Assembly (NCBI RefSeq): GCF_003600355.1
Contig: NZ_CP032416.1
Span: forward strand, 826,183-890,182
Source: Clostridium fermenticellae
GTDB taxonomy: Bacteria > Bacillota > Clostridia > Clostridiales > Clostridiaceae
Reading direction: 5' to 3'
Length of the DNA stretch: 64,000 nt
Positions 1 through 7,645 of this stretch are shown here, in pieces. A program made the translations under genes and the position numbers. The notes under the pieces were generated by a model. That model was not told the DNA's origin and did not search any database. It was given only the letters and a program-made list of their open reading frames with translations. Numbering within the stretch: position 1 is the first letter of the stretch; each line of letters begins with the position of its first letter.

Positions 1-501
1 TCTAACTAATTCTTTATAAAAATTCATAGGTTCCATTAAAGATGAAGCTACACTTATAGGACCTGTTAAGTTAGCCATTATTGGAACTGGCAGATTTTTT
101 TCTTTTATAATTTTTATAGCATCTAAAACTACTTTTTCTCTTCCTTCATTTAGATTTATACTTTTTAATTTTCTCCAGTCTACTACTGAGTCTATTGGAT
201 ATTTTATAACTCTAGGTTCAGTTGTCTTATTTCCTAAATCTACGGTAGCTCCCATTGCTTCTGCTTCTATGGTCATGCAGAAAGGTACTCCGAAATTTTC
301 AAAGCCTCCCTCCTTATACATTGATATAGCTAAATTAGCCATGATTTCCGGATTTGTATGAGCTTCTGGCCATTTATAACCGCTTATATCCATTAAATCT
401 TCTATTATCATATTCATCATTCCACCAGGACATATACAAGGTGGTCTATCTACTTGTTTATTTTTTAATGCTAAATTTAATCTTTCTTTTGGTGTTAACA
501 T
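1..501 (-). CDS. UroD-family corrinoid/methyl-transfer protein (3' part outside window)
   Basis: This is the N-terminal 167 codons of a protein whose C-terminus lies off the left edge. It begins MLTPKERLNLALKNKQVDRP, the usual opening of uroporphyrinogen-decarboxylase-fold methyltransferases of the MtaA/MtbA type. It also carries a GVPFCMTIEAEAMG segment almost matching the paralogue at 1278-2150. The ATG at 501 follows an AGAGGT ribosome site. The expected zinc ligands (HxC and a later Cys) would be downstream and cannot be seen. It is the last visible gene of a minus-strand group with a corrinoid protein and a RACo-type activator, so moving methyl groups to or from cobalamin is a strong inference; the substrate is unknown. 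Confidence 0.85.
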   Translation of the reverse strand, partial: MLTPKERLNLALKNKQVDRPPCICPGGMMNMIIEDLMDISGYKWPEAHTNPEIMANLAISMYKEGGFENFGVPFCMTIEAEAMGATVDLGNKTTEPRVIKYPIDSVVDWRKLKSINLNEGREKVVLDAIKIIKEKNLPVPIMANLTGPISVASSLMEPMNFYKELVR

Positions 502-585
502 TTGCTGTACCTCTACATTTAAATTTTTTATATTTTTATTAAATTTTTCTATTGAAATTTATTATTCCATAACTACCTATTTAAT

Positions 586-1248
586 CTAGCACCTGGCTTT
601 TTCTGTTATCAATTTTTTAGCACATCTTGCTGCTTTTGAAGCATCTATTGTATATATGTCGGCACCTATTTTATCTGCAAAATTTTGAGAAATAGGCCCT
701 CCTCCTATCATGACTGTATAGTTATCTCTTATTCCTTCATCTTTAAGTATGTTTATAACTTCTCCCATACCATCCATAGTTGTGGTCATTAAAGTAGACA
801 TACAAATTATTTCTGCATTTACTTCTTTAGCTTTGTCTACAAATTCTCTTGGTGCTACATCTCTTCCTAAATCTATAACTTCAAATCCTTCTGTTTCCAT
901 CATTATTTTAACTAGATTTTTACCTATATCATGTGTATCTCCTTGTATTACTCCTATAACTATTTTATGTTTATTTCCTAAGTCATTTTTTTCTAGATGA
1001 GGTTTTAAAACTTCTAATCCTGAGTACATAGCATCAGAACACATGAGCAATTCTGGAATATAATATTCTCCTTCCTCGTATAGTTCACCTGCTTTGTTCA
1101 TTCCGTGGGCAAGACCTTTATCTATAGCTTCATAAGCACTAATATTTTTTTCTATACATTCTTTAGCTAAAACTACTGTTTTTTCTTCTTCCATTTCTAC
1201 TACTGATTCTGATAATTTATTTATTAATTCTTCTGATATGCTGCTCAT
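586..1248 (-). CDS. Corrinoid (B12-binding) methyl-carrier protein, MtaC/MtbC type
   Basis: This 220-residue protein has the two-part build of methyltransferase corrinoid proteins. A helical cap domain lies at about residues 1-90. A Rossmann-like cobalamin domain follows, with GDTHDIGKNL, in which D104-x-H106-x2-G109 is the base-off lower-ligand motif (His106 binds cobalt). Later glycine-rich segments (STLMTTTM, MIGGGP) fit the same fold. The family shuttles a methyl group between a substrate-specific methyltransferase and a second methyltransferase acting on tetrahydrofolate or a thiol. It sits 29 bp after a UroD-family methyltransferase and 84 bp before another, in one apparent operon. The ATG follows GGAGGA with normal spacing. 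The family is clear; the methyl donor is not. Confidence 0.93.
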   Translation of the reverse strand: MSSISEELINKLSESVVEMEEEKTVVLAKECIEKNISAYEAIDKGLAHGMNKAGELYEEGEYYIPELLMCSDAMYSGLEVLKPHLEKNDLGNKHKIVIGVIQGDTHDIGKNLVKIMMETEGFEVIDLGRDVAPREFVDKAKEVNAEIICMSTLMTTTMDGMGEVINILKDEGIRDNYTVMIGGGPISQNFADKIGADIYTIDASKAARCAKKLITEKARC

Positions 1249-1277
1249 TTATTTTCCTCCTTAATATTTTATAATAA

Positions 1278-2150
1278 TTATAATTGTATCTCCCAAACTG
1301 TGGATTGTTTCAACGGTTTAGTCGTCTTTCTTAAACAATTATGCCCTAATATTTTTACATTTTTATTTTTTTTTCTAATATAGTTTATCGCCTGTCCATA
1401 TGTGATGCCTTCCGGTACTTTTATAGGATTTGATTTTATAAAGCCTGCTCTATCTAGTGAAGCTGAAGTTATACCACAAATATGAATTATAGAATCTCCT
1501 AAATAATTTATAGCTTCTTTTAAAACATTATAAGTGTATTTTCCACCTAATTCTTTATAAGTTTTGGGCCCTAATATATCTAAAGTTCCTGCAGAATCTC
1601 CAAAGGATATTATATCTGCTCCTTTTTTTATACCTTCTTTTATAAATTCCACTGAACCTTTTTCTACTATTTCCATAAGTCTTTCTACTTCATCTTTGTT
1701 TTTTCTTACTGCCTTATAAAAAACTCTTGGGTCTATTAAAGAACTTATTATAGTAAAAGGCCCTTGTACATCCATTATTACAGTTTCTCCTTGTTTCTTT
1801 AATATTTCAACAGATTTTAAAACTTCTTTTATTCTTTTAGTTTCAAAATCTATTCCCTTTAGTCCTTTAAGATCTTCAATGGTTTTAAATGTATAATTGG
1901 ATACTCTGGGGCCAGCCTTTTCATCTCCTAAATTTATCTGCCCTCCTAGAGCCTCAGCTTCTACTGTCATGCAAAATGGTACCACAGAAAAAAGATCTTT
2001 ATTGCATTCTCTTATACTCTTTGAAAGTGCTGCCATTTCCTTAGCATTTTTGTGCACATCCGGGAATTTTACACCTGCTTTTTTCACAGCTTCTTTAGGT
2101 ATTTCATCTTCAGTACCTAAAACGCATTTAAAGTTCACATCGTAATCCAT
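1278..2150 (-). CDS. UroD-family corrinoid methyltransferase
   Basis: This TIM-barrel UroD/MtaA-family protein has 290 residues from the chosen start. A possible zinc site is visible as HIC (H223, C225) with a late Cys in GHNCLRKT (C272). It is shorter than the 350-residue relative at 4138-5190 and lacks the MTPKER opening. A segment reading VVPFCMTVEAEALG is shared with the partial gene at 1-501. An ATG at 2156 lies only 2 nt after AAGGAG (2159-2164); the ATG at 2150 is 8 nt away and is preferred. The neighbouring corrinoid protein and activator support a role in corrinoid methyl transfer. Which of the three UroD-family proteins takes the substrate and which serves the C1 carrier cannot be told. 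Confidence 0.85.
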   Translation of the reverse strand: MDYDVNFKCVLGTEDEIPKEAVKKAGVKFPDVHKNAKEMAALSKSIRECNKDLFSVVPFCMTVEAEALGGQINLGDEKAGPRVSNYTFKTIEDLKGLKGIDFETKRIKEVLKSVEILKKQGETVIMDVQGPFTIISSLIDPRVFYKAVRKNKDEVERLMEIVEKGSVEFIKEGIKKGADIISFGDSAGTLDILGPKTYKELGGKYTYNVLKEAINYLGDSIIHICGITSASLDRAGFIKSNPIKVPEGITYGQAINYIRKKNKNVKILGHNCLRKTTKPLKQSTVWEIQL

Positions 2151-2240
2151 TATCATTACTCCTTAAAAACATATTATATAACTATAGATTTCATATAATA
2201 TATTATATTCATTATTAAGCTCTATATAAGTGTTAATATT

Positions 2241-3971
2241 TTAAAAGCTTAAAGCCTTTACAAAATACTCTTGAAAGTCTTTTCTTGTAGAAAGCTCTAC
2301 AACTTTAATACTTCTTCTTATATCCATCATGATTTTTGAAATACCTTTATTTAATAAAGACAGTCTTGCCCCTTCTATAGAAGAATTTCCAACAAAGTTT
2401 ATCTTACCTTTGAATCCCTTTGGTATTATTCCTAATGTTTTTATGCTTTCTGGGTTTATATGATATCCAAAAGCTCCTGCAATTACAGCTTCTTCTATAT
2501 CTTCTATATTGGCATTTATTTCTTTTAATAACATAGTAACACCTGAAGATATTGCTCCCTTAGCCAATTGTATTTGTCTTACATCATTTTGAGATATATA
2601 AATTTTATCCGTTATATAAAATTTTTTATCTTTTAGTCTCTCTTTTAAGGCATATGGCATATTCTTATTAAATCTTCCACTAGTCATAACTACTTTGCTT
2701 TTTATTAATGCTGCCATAACATCCATAAGTCCGCTGCCACAAATACTTTTTGCTTCTTTATTACAAATAGTAGAATACTTAATGTTATACTCTTTGTCTA
2801 TAGAGAAGCTATCTATAGCACCATCTTCAGCTCTTGATCCACAAGAAATGTTCATACCTTCAAATGCTGGTCCTGCCGCAGTTGAAGATGCTGACATATT
2901 GCCTTTATAAATGGCAGCTAATTCTCCATTAGTTCCTATATCTATAAATATAGATGGATGTTTTTTATTTTGAAAATCTGTCGCCACAATACCTGCCACA
3001 ATATCCGCCCCTACATAAGAAGATAATGATGGAAGCAATATCACATTTGCTTCTTCATTTATCTTTATATTTATATCTTTAGCTTTTATTTCAAGTTCAT
3101 CTAGGAATATAGCCCTATATGGTGCTTTGGCTATAGTCTTTGGATTAACGCCTGCAAAAAGATGCAGCATAGTTGTATTTGCTGCTATAGCTATCTCATA
3201 AATATTATTATTTTTGTAGTCCCTGCCAATTAATTCTTCTACCATAGAATTTATTTTTTCTACTATACATTTAGATAAAATTTTTATACCATCTTCGTTT
3301 TCCATACAATAAGTTATTCTAGATAATACATCTCCTCCGTATTCTGTTTGAGGATTTAAATCTGATACTTTATTTAAAATTTGTCCATCTTCTAAATTTA
3401 AAAGATAAGCTGATAAACCTGTAGTACCTATATCCACAGCTGCAGCTAAAACAGGCTCGTTTTGATGTATTATATCTATTAGTTCATTTTCATTAATAAC
3501 TCCACAAAAGTTTTTTCCCTTAACTTTCTCTATTTCACCTATTTTCTTTAAAACACTTAATTTTTCCGTAATAACATTTAAAGTATTTTTATAAGGTATA
3601 CTAGTCTTTTCATCTATATCTTTTATTTCTATTTTTCTTATTCTACTATCTAAAGGTACTTCTATGGAAAAGCCTTTGTTAATAGTTTTTAATTTTTTAT
3701 TGCTATCCCTGGCTATTAATTCTATTTGAGCATCACCCATAACCTGACACATGCAAGCAAGTCTAATATTCTTTTTATCTGTAAATTTATTCTCTTCTTT
3801 TGTTTTAGGAGAAAGATTTCCATTTGCTATAACTTTACACTTACCACAAATTCCTTTTCCATTACAAGGTGATTCAATATTAAATCCTGCTTTTCTTATA
3901 CATTCTATAAGCTTTGTACCGTCTTCTACTTCTATCTCTAAATTATTTTCCATAAAAGTAATCTTAGCCAT
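2241..3971 (-). CDS. RACo-type ATP-dependent reductive activator of corrinoid protein
   Basis: This 576-residue protein starts with a plant-type [2Fe-2S] ferredoxin domain: C36-x5-C42-x2-C45 followed by C73/C75. The rest is an ASKHA-fold ATPase region (DUF4445) with phosphate-binding segments AVDIGTTGLSA near residue 178 and FIDIGTNGELA near 340, plus GSRAEDGAIDSF and GAFGYHINPES further on. The family reduces inactive Co(II) corrinoid to Co(I) at the cost of ATP, which corrinoid methyltransferases need after accidental oxidation. It sits between methyltransferase genes on the minus strand, fitting activation of the carrier at 586-1248. The ATG follows AGAGGT. The N-terminal [2Fe-2S] domain separates it from RamA-type activators, which carry C-terminal [4Fe-4S] sites. 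Confidence 0.92.
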   Translation of the reverse strand: MAKITFMENNLEIEVEDGTKLIECIRKAGFNIESPCNGKGICGKCKVIANGNLSPKTKEENKFTDKKNIRLACMCQVMGDAQIELIARDSNKKLKTINKGFSIEVPLDSRIRKIEIKDIDEKTSIPYKNTLNVITEKLSVLKKIGEIEKVKGKNFCGVINENELIDIIHQNEPVLAAAVDIGTTGLSAYLLNLEDGQILNKVSDLNPQTEYGGDVLSRITYCMENEDGIKILSKCIVEKINSMVEELIGRDYKNNNIYEIAIAANTTMLHLFAGVNPKTIAKAPYRAIFLDELEIKAKDINIKINEEANVILLPSLSSYVGADIVAGIVATDFQNKKHPSIFIDIGTNGELAAIYKGNMSASSTAAGPAFEGMNISCGSRAEDGAIDSFSIDKEYNIKYSTICNKEAKSICGSGLMDVMAALIKSKVVMTSGRFNKNMPYALKERLKDKKFYITDKIYISQNDVRQIQLAKGAISSGVTMLLKEINANIEDIEEAVIAGAFGYHINPESIKTLGIIPKGFKGKINFVGNSSIEGARLSLLNKGISKIMMDIRRSIKVVELSTRKDFQEYFVKALSF

Positions 3972-4042
3972 AAACTACCTCTTTCTATAACTAAATTAAG
4001 TTTGATAACTCATTCAATTAATTTAAATTTACTTATACTATA

Positions 4043-4080
4043 AAAACAAACTTATGAAAATTTATTCATAAGTTTGTTTT
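4043..4080 (-). terminator. Hairpin terminator after the 4138-5190 methyltransferase
   Basis: A perfect 16-bp stem (arms 4043-4058 and 4065-4080) closes a 6-nt loop. Read on the minus strand it is followed by GTTTTTATA. It lies 58 bp after the methyltransferase stop and before the activator gene, so the two may be separate transcripts or joined by read-through. Confidence 0.75.
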
Positions 4081-4137
4081 AGAATCTATGAATATGTTTT
4101 CATAAAAACTTTCAAATGAATGACATTAATTTTTATG

Positions 4138-5190
4138 TTATAAGTTTATAGGATATGTGCCATATTTCTTGCCTGCTTCCATAAACATTTCAATATTTTC
4201 TATTGGTGTATGCATTGGAATTTGACAGCCTGTACTTAAAACATAACCCTTTTTAGAATCGTGAGCTTTTTTAATACATTCTTTAACTGATGCAAATATC
4301 TCTTCTTTACTTCCCCTGTATACTACATCTACAGGTGGAACATTACCGGTAATAACAACCCTATCTCCCATTACTTTTTTAGCTTCCTCTAAATCTTCTG
4401 CATTGTCAATACTGAAATTAGAGACTCCTGCATCTACAATATCCTCCCATAATTCTCTGCTCTTTCCACAGACATGTATACTAGGGTTTCCTCCGGTTTT
4501 TTCCTTTATTTTATTAATATTTTTCTTTAAAGCTGGTAATGAAAATTCCCTAAATTGTTTTGGACTTATGAGACTAGTAGATGAAACTGGATCTGCAAAT
4601 CCTATAGATACTCCAAGTTTTGCTACCTCTTCTATATATCTGTTATTAGATTCTGCAACTATATCCATTAAAGTGTGTACCCTTTCAGGATATTTTATCA
4701 TCCATTTTAGTAAATTTTCTGTACCTACTACAGAAGCTGCAACACTAAAGGGACCAGACATAGCCGCTCCAACATCGACTTTATCATTAAGAGCATCTCT
4801 TGTAAGTTTTATTGCTTTAAGTAAAGTTGGCAAATTACCATCTTTTAAAGGATCTACGACTTTAAGAGATTCTATTTCATCTATTGATTTAATAGCTGGT
4901 TCTTTTAAATATGAAATTCCATATTCAGGATAACCAACTTTAGCACCCATAGCTTCAGCGATTCCTCTAAGACTAGTAGATATACTTACACCATCATGAT
5001 GAAGTCTATTAAACAAAGCTATCTCTAAATCTGCCATAAGTTCAGCTGAATGATAATAATCTCTGGCTGTGACTCCAATAAAAGGTGCCATAGTAACACC
5101 CATATCTGGAACACATACTATTCTGTCGATTTCTTCTCCTTTAGCAAAAGCGGTTGTCCTTTCTTTCGGTGTCATTTCTTCTTTAATCAA
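4138..5190 (-). CDS. MtaA/MtbA-type zinc methyltransferase (UroD family)
   Basis: This 350-residue full-length UroD-family methyltransferase contains MTPKERTTAFAKGEEIDRI near the start. Its zinc-ligand pattern is H239-x-C241 (SIHVCGKS) with C322 in STGCQIPMHTP, the layout known for MtaA/MtbA. In those enzymes zinc activates a thiol acceptor; in acetogens, relatives act with corrinoid proteins in methoxyl or methylamine use. The TTG at 5190 has a GA-rich tract 13 nt upstream; an internal ATG 15 nt further in (MTPKER) is an alternative start. It is the first gene of the minus-strand corrinoid group, separated from the activator by a strong hairpin. The class is secure; the substrate is open. 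Confidence 0.88.
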   Translation of the reverse strand: MIKEEMTPKERTTAFAKGEEIDRIVCVPDMGVTMAPFIGVTARDYYHSAELMADLEIALFNRLHHDGVSISTSLRGIAEAMGAKVGYPEYGISYLKEPAIKSIDEIESLKVVDPLKDGNLPTLLKAIKLTRDALNDKVDVGAAMSGPFSVAASVVGTENLLKWMIKYPERVHTLMDIVAESNNRYIEEVAKLGVSIGFADPVSSTSLISPKQFREFSLPALKKNINKIKEKTGGNPSIHVCGKSRELWEDIVDAGVSNFSIDNAEDLEEAKKVMGDRVVITGNVPPVDVVYRGSKEEIFASVKECIKKAHDSKKGYVLSTGCQIPMHTPIENIEMFMEAGKKYGTYPINL

Positions 5191-5294
5191 ATTGAAAACA
5201 CTTCCCTCTAATTAATAATTTAAACTGTACTTAAATTTACAGCTACTAATGATAGTATTTTAACATTTTATTGATAACTTTTCTACAATTATAC

Positions 5295-5431
5295 CAGAGA
5301 TTTTAGCACTTAAAAAACTTTTAGGACGTAGTCCTTTGATTGTAAAGATTTATGAGTATTTATCAGAGCTTTAGCACTTAAATTCCAGTGAGAATAAAAT
5401 TTCCATTGGAATTTAAGTGCTAAATCTCTGT
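5295..5431. repeat. Long imperfect hairpin with a repeated arm in a divergent promoter region
   Basis: Between the minus-strand methyltransferase and the plus-strand secreted protein, arms 5364-5390 and 5404-5430 form a 27-bp stem with two mismatches and a 13-nt loop. A partial copy of the left arm (CAGAGATTTTAGCACTTA) sits at 5295-5312. Next to it is a mini-hairpin AGGAC-GTA-GTCCT at 5323-5335, of the same style as stem-loops inside the three large elements of this window. It may be an operator array or an element remnant. There is no T-run on the minus side and no upstream plus-strand gene, so it is not an ordinary terminator. Nothing else was recognised in 5191-5530. Confidence 0.6.
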
Positions 5432-5530
5432 TTTTAGGTAATAAAACTTGTATAAATATAATATTAAGGGTATACTTGTATAGTATTGTATTTACATGGA
5501 AGTTTTATACGGAAAGTGAGGGAAACTATT

Positions 5531-7051
5531 TTGATTAAGTACTTAAAATACTTTTTTATATTTGTAGTTATTTTTGCAGCAGGCCAATTCAGTTTTTGTA
5601 ATAATACAGTACTAGCTGATAATGTCTCTAGTGTATCCCAAGGGCAGTTAACGTCCACAGATGATAAGGATACTTCTGAAATTGTGGCACAAAATACAGC
5701 AAATTCTTTGAAAGCTGAGCAAACTATAACGCAGACTTCGATAGTAAATGCCGGTGATTTAAATAATATACCCTTGAATAAAGTATGGAAAATTAGATTA
5801 AGTCAGTCGGTAACATTGATGGCTGCACAAAATAGTGTGAAGATCATAGAAAAAAATAATGGCAATGAGATACCGACGAGTATAACATTAAGTGAAAATG
5901 ATTTTTGTGTTAATGTAACTCCAGTATCAAAATATAGTCCAAGCAGTGAATACATATTGAGTGTAGATACTAATTTAATATCGAAGCAAAATAAAAGACT
6001 TAGAAATCCAGTTAGTTTGAATTTTAAAACTGAAGCATCTAAAACTCCTGTTCAGTCTATAACTGGAATAGATGATATAAGTGTATCTATAAATAAAGGT
6101 GACAGTTATACACTTCCTGATACTGTTACTGCTAATATGTCAGATGGAACTAAAATGCAAGTAAGTGTCACTTGGGACAAGTCATTTGATGCCTCTCTTG
6201 CAGCAGGAACTTATACATATCAGGGAAGTGTTTCAGGATATAGTAATAAAGTTAAATTAAATTTAACTATTAATAAAAAAGTTATACCACCAACTGTAAA
6301 AAATAAAACAGATGCTACCTTTGCATGGATATGGCAGCTTCAGGATCAAGTTGATGAGTATGGAGGTATAAATAATTTTATACTGAGGCTGAAATCGCTT
6401 GGAATTAGTAATATTTGTATAAAATACCATGAGGGTTCAGGTACAACTGGCGGAGGCGTGAATTTTAAGAGCGATTTTTTAAAGTATGTTGATGATTTTA
6501 AGAAGGCAGGTTTTATAGTTGGGACCTGGGGATATAATTATTTTAATTACCCTGAGGCAGAAGCTGATTTGATAGTAGATGCTTTAGATAATAGTGATTA
6601 TTATATTTTTGATCCAGAAGTTGATGTAGCAGGAAAAACTGATCAGGCAGAGCAAGTCCTCCAAATTGTGAGAAGCAAAAAACCTAATGCTGTTTTAGGA
6701 TATTCTTCTTTCCCTATAGCTACATATCATGAAGATATACCGTATTCTGTGTTTAATAAGTATTGTGATTTTGCTGCACCTCAATGTTATTGGGGTGAAA
6801 TGCAGTGGTCAATGAAAAATGCAGTTGATACTATGCTTGAGTCATATAAAGAACTTGGTTTGGACAAGCCTATATATCCTGTAATACAGACATATAATGT
6901 AGACTATAATGATCTTATAGATTATCTTAATTATAAGTTTGATTGTACTGGATTATGGTCAGTTGATAATTGGGATAGTACATTTACGGATTTTCAGTCA
7001 AATAGAGGAAGTGGATTCAATAACGGAAGTTGGATGTATGAGAGAGAATAA
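5531..7051 (+). CDS. Secreted protein: Ig-like domains plus TIM-barrel-like C-terminal domain
   Basis: The likely start is TTG 5531, 7 nt after GAGGGA (5518-5523). In-frame codons further upstream back to 5486 would give a poor signal peptide. From 5531 a hydrophobic stretch (YLKYFFIFVVIFAAG) leads to a probable signal-peptidase cut after VLA. A Big_5/SbsA-like Ig domain follows at about residues 70-180, then a Big_4-like domain (INKGDSYTLPDTVTANMSDG). The C-terminal ~240 residues (FAWIWQLQDQVDEYGG, FDPEVDV, APQCYWGEMQW, GLWSVDNWD) look like a TIM barrel with acidic residues at strand ends, as in some glycoside-hydrolase-like proteins. A cell-surface glycan role is inference. It is a single gene with its own terminator. 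Confidence 0.75.
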   Translation: MIKYLKYFFIFVVIFAAGQFSFCNNTVLADNVSSVSQGQLTSTDDKDTSEIVAQNTANSLKAEQTITQTSIVNAGDLNNIPLNKVWKIRLSQSVTLMAAQNSVKIIEKNNGNEIPTSITLSENDFCVNVTPVSKYSPSSEYILSVDTNLISKQNKRLRNPVSLNFKTEASKTPVQSITGIDDISVSINKGDSYTLPDTVTANMSDGTKMQVSVTWDKSFDASLAAGTYTYQGSVSGYSNKVKLNLTINKKVIPPTVKNKTDATFAWIWQLQDQVDEYGGINNFILRLKSLGISNICIKYHEGSGTTGGGVNFKSDFLKYVDDFKKAGFIVGTWGYNYFNYPEAEADLIVDALDNSDYYIFDPEVDVAGKTDQAEQVLQIVRSKKPNAVLGYSSFPIATYHEDIPYSVFNKYCDFAAPQCYWGEMQWSMKNAVDTMLESYKELGLDKPIYPVIQTYNVDYNDLIDYLNYKFDCTGLWSVDNWDSTFTDFQSNRGSGFNNGSWMYERE

Positions 7052-7060
7052 CATAATGAA

Positions 7061-7103
7061 AATAAGTACTAGCAGTGATTTCAAGGGCTAGTACTTATTT
7101 TTT
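7061..7103 (+). terminator. Rho-independent terminator of the secreted-protein gene
   Basis: AATAAGTACTAGC (7061-7073) pairs with GCTAGTACTTATT (7087-7099). A T-run follows. It starts 9 nt after the stop codon. Confidence 0.9.
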
Positions 7104-7109
7104 AGTGAT

Positions 7110-7207
7110 TTATAGTGTTTACAAACCTAGGTTTAACTTATGCTCCGGCCGGGATTTCCAAAATACGTCATGTAGGAAATTTCTAGTAAGTCTAAGCTTG
7201 CGTTCAT
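7110..7207. repeat. Small-family element remnant A (one-sided)
   Basis: AACTTATGCTCCGGCCGGGA, then a TTTCCAAAATACGTCA segment and AATTTCTAGTAAGTCTAAGC, match the inner left arm of element D (22830-23156) and most of element G (56361-56465). The outer end is degraded and no right end is visible. The stretch from here to the valS promoter holds no credible gene. Confidence 0.65.
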
Positions 7208-7288
7208 ATTTGGGATATAATCAAATTCGGTATACTAAAACATTATCACAATTCAATCATAATGACACAAACTAAATAAAAATTATTC

Positions 7289-7316
7289 TTGACAGTCTGA
7301 AATTTAAAGTTATAAT
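7289..7316 (+). promoter_or_regulatory. valS promoter
   Basis: A perfect -35 TTGACA (7289-7294) is followed by a 16-bp spacer and a perfect -10 TATAAT (7311-7316). It lies about 30 bp upstream of the T-box leader. Confidence 0.85.
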
Positions 7317-7344
7317 ATAAATTAATGATTATGAAAATAATATC

Positions 7345-7584
7345 AGAAACTGTGAAAAAGAGGAGTAAAAGTAATAATCTTTTATAAAGAGAGGGAAGTT
7401 TGTTAGCTGGAAGATTTCCTATAAGATTTACTTTGAAGGTAGCTTTGGAGTTTCTCTGCTGAAGTTTTCAAGTAAGCAGAGTCGGTTCTCTTAACCGTTA
7501 TTTTTATTAAGAGCCTGTATTTATGCAGGAAAAAAGGTGGTAACGCGGCTTTTCGTCCTTTATTTTGGATGAAAGCCTTTTTTA
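7345..7584 (+). promoter_or_regulatory. T-box leader of valS (specifier GUA, Val)
   Basis: The leader has stem I with a GAAG-GTA-GC specifier loop; GTA at 7439-7441 matches a Val codon. The T-box core AGGTGGTAACGCGG is at 7535-7548. A terminator (arms 7547-7558 and 7567-7577, then T-run) completes it. Uncharged tRNA-Val should stabilise the antiterminator and allow valS transcription. The tRNA-Val(UAC) at 36805 carries the matching anticodon. Confidence 0.93.
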
Positions 7585-7645
7585 TTCATGTGAAAGTTAT
7601 TCACATTAAATGTGAATTTTTAAATAAAGATAGGAGGTTTAAAAA

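Noticed and set aside
1278-2150. Truncated or frameshifted methyltransferase (290 residues against 350 in its neighbour)
   Set aside because: It has its own ribosome site, conserved zinc-ligand region and natural C-terminus; neighbouring frames show no leftover conserved segment.
7075-7275. A 66-codon plus-strand frame after the secreted-protein gene
   Set aside because: It begins inside the terminator hairpin and covers repeat remnant A; composition and repeats argue against coding.
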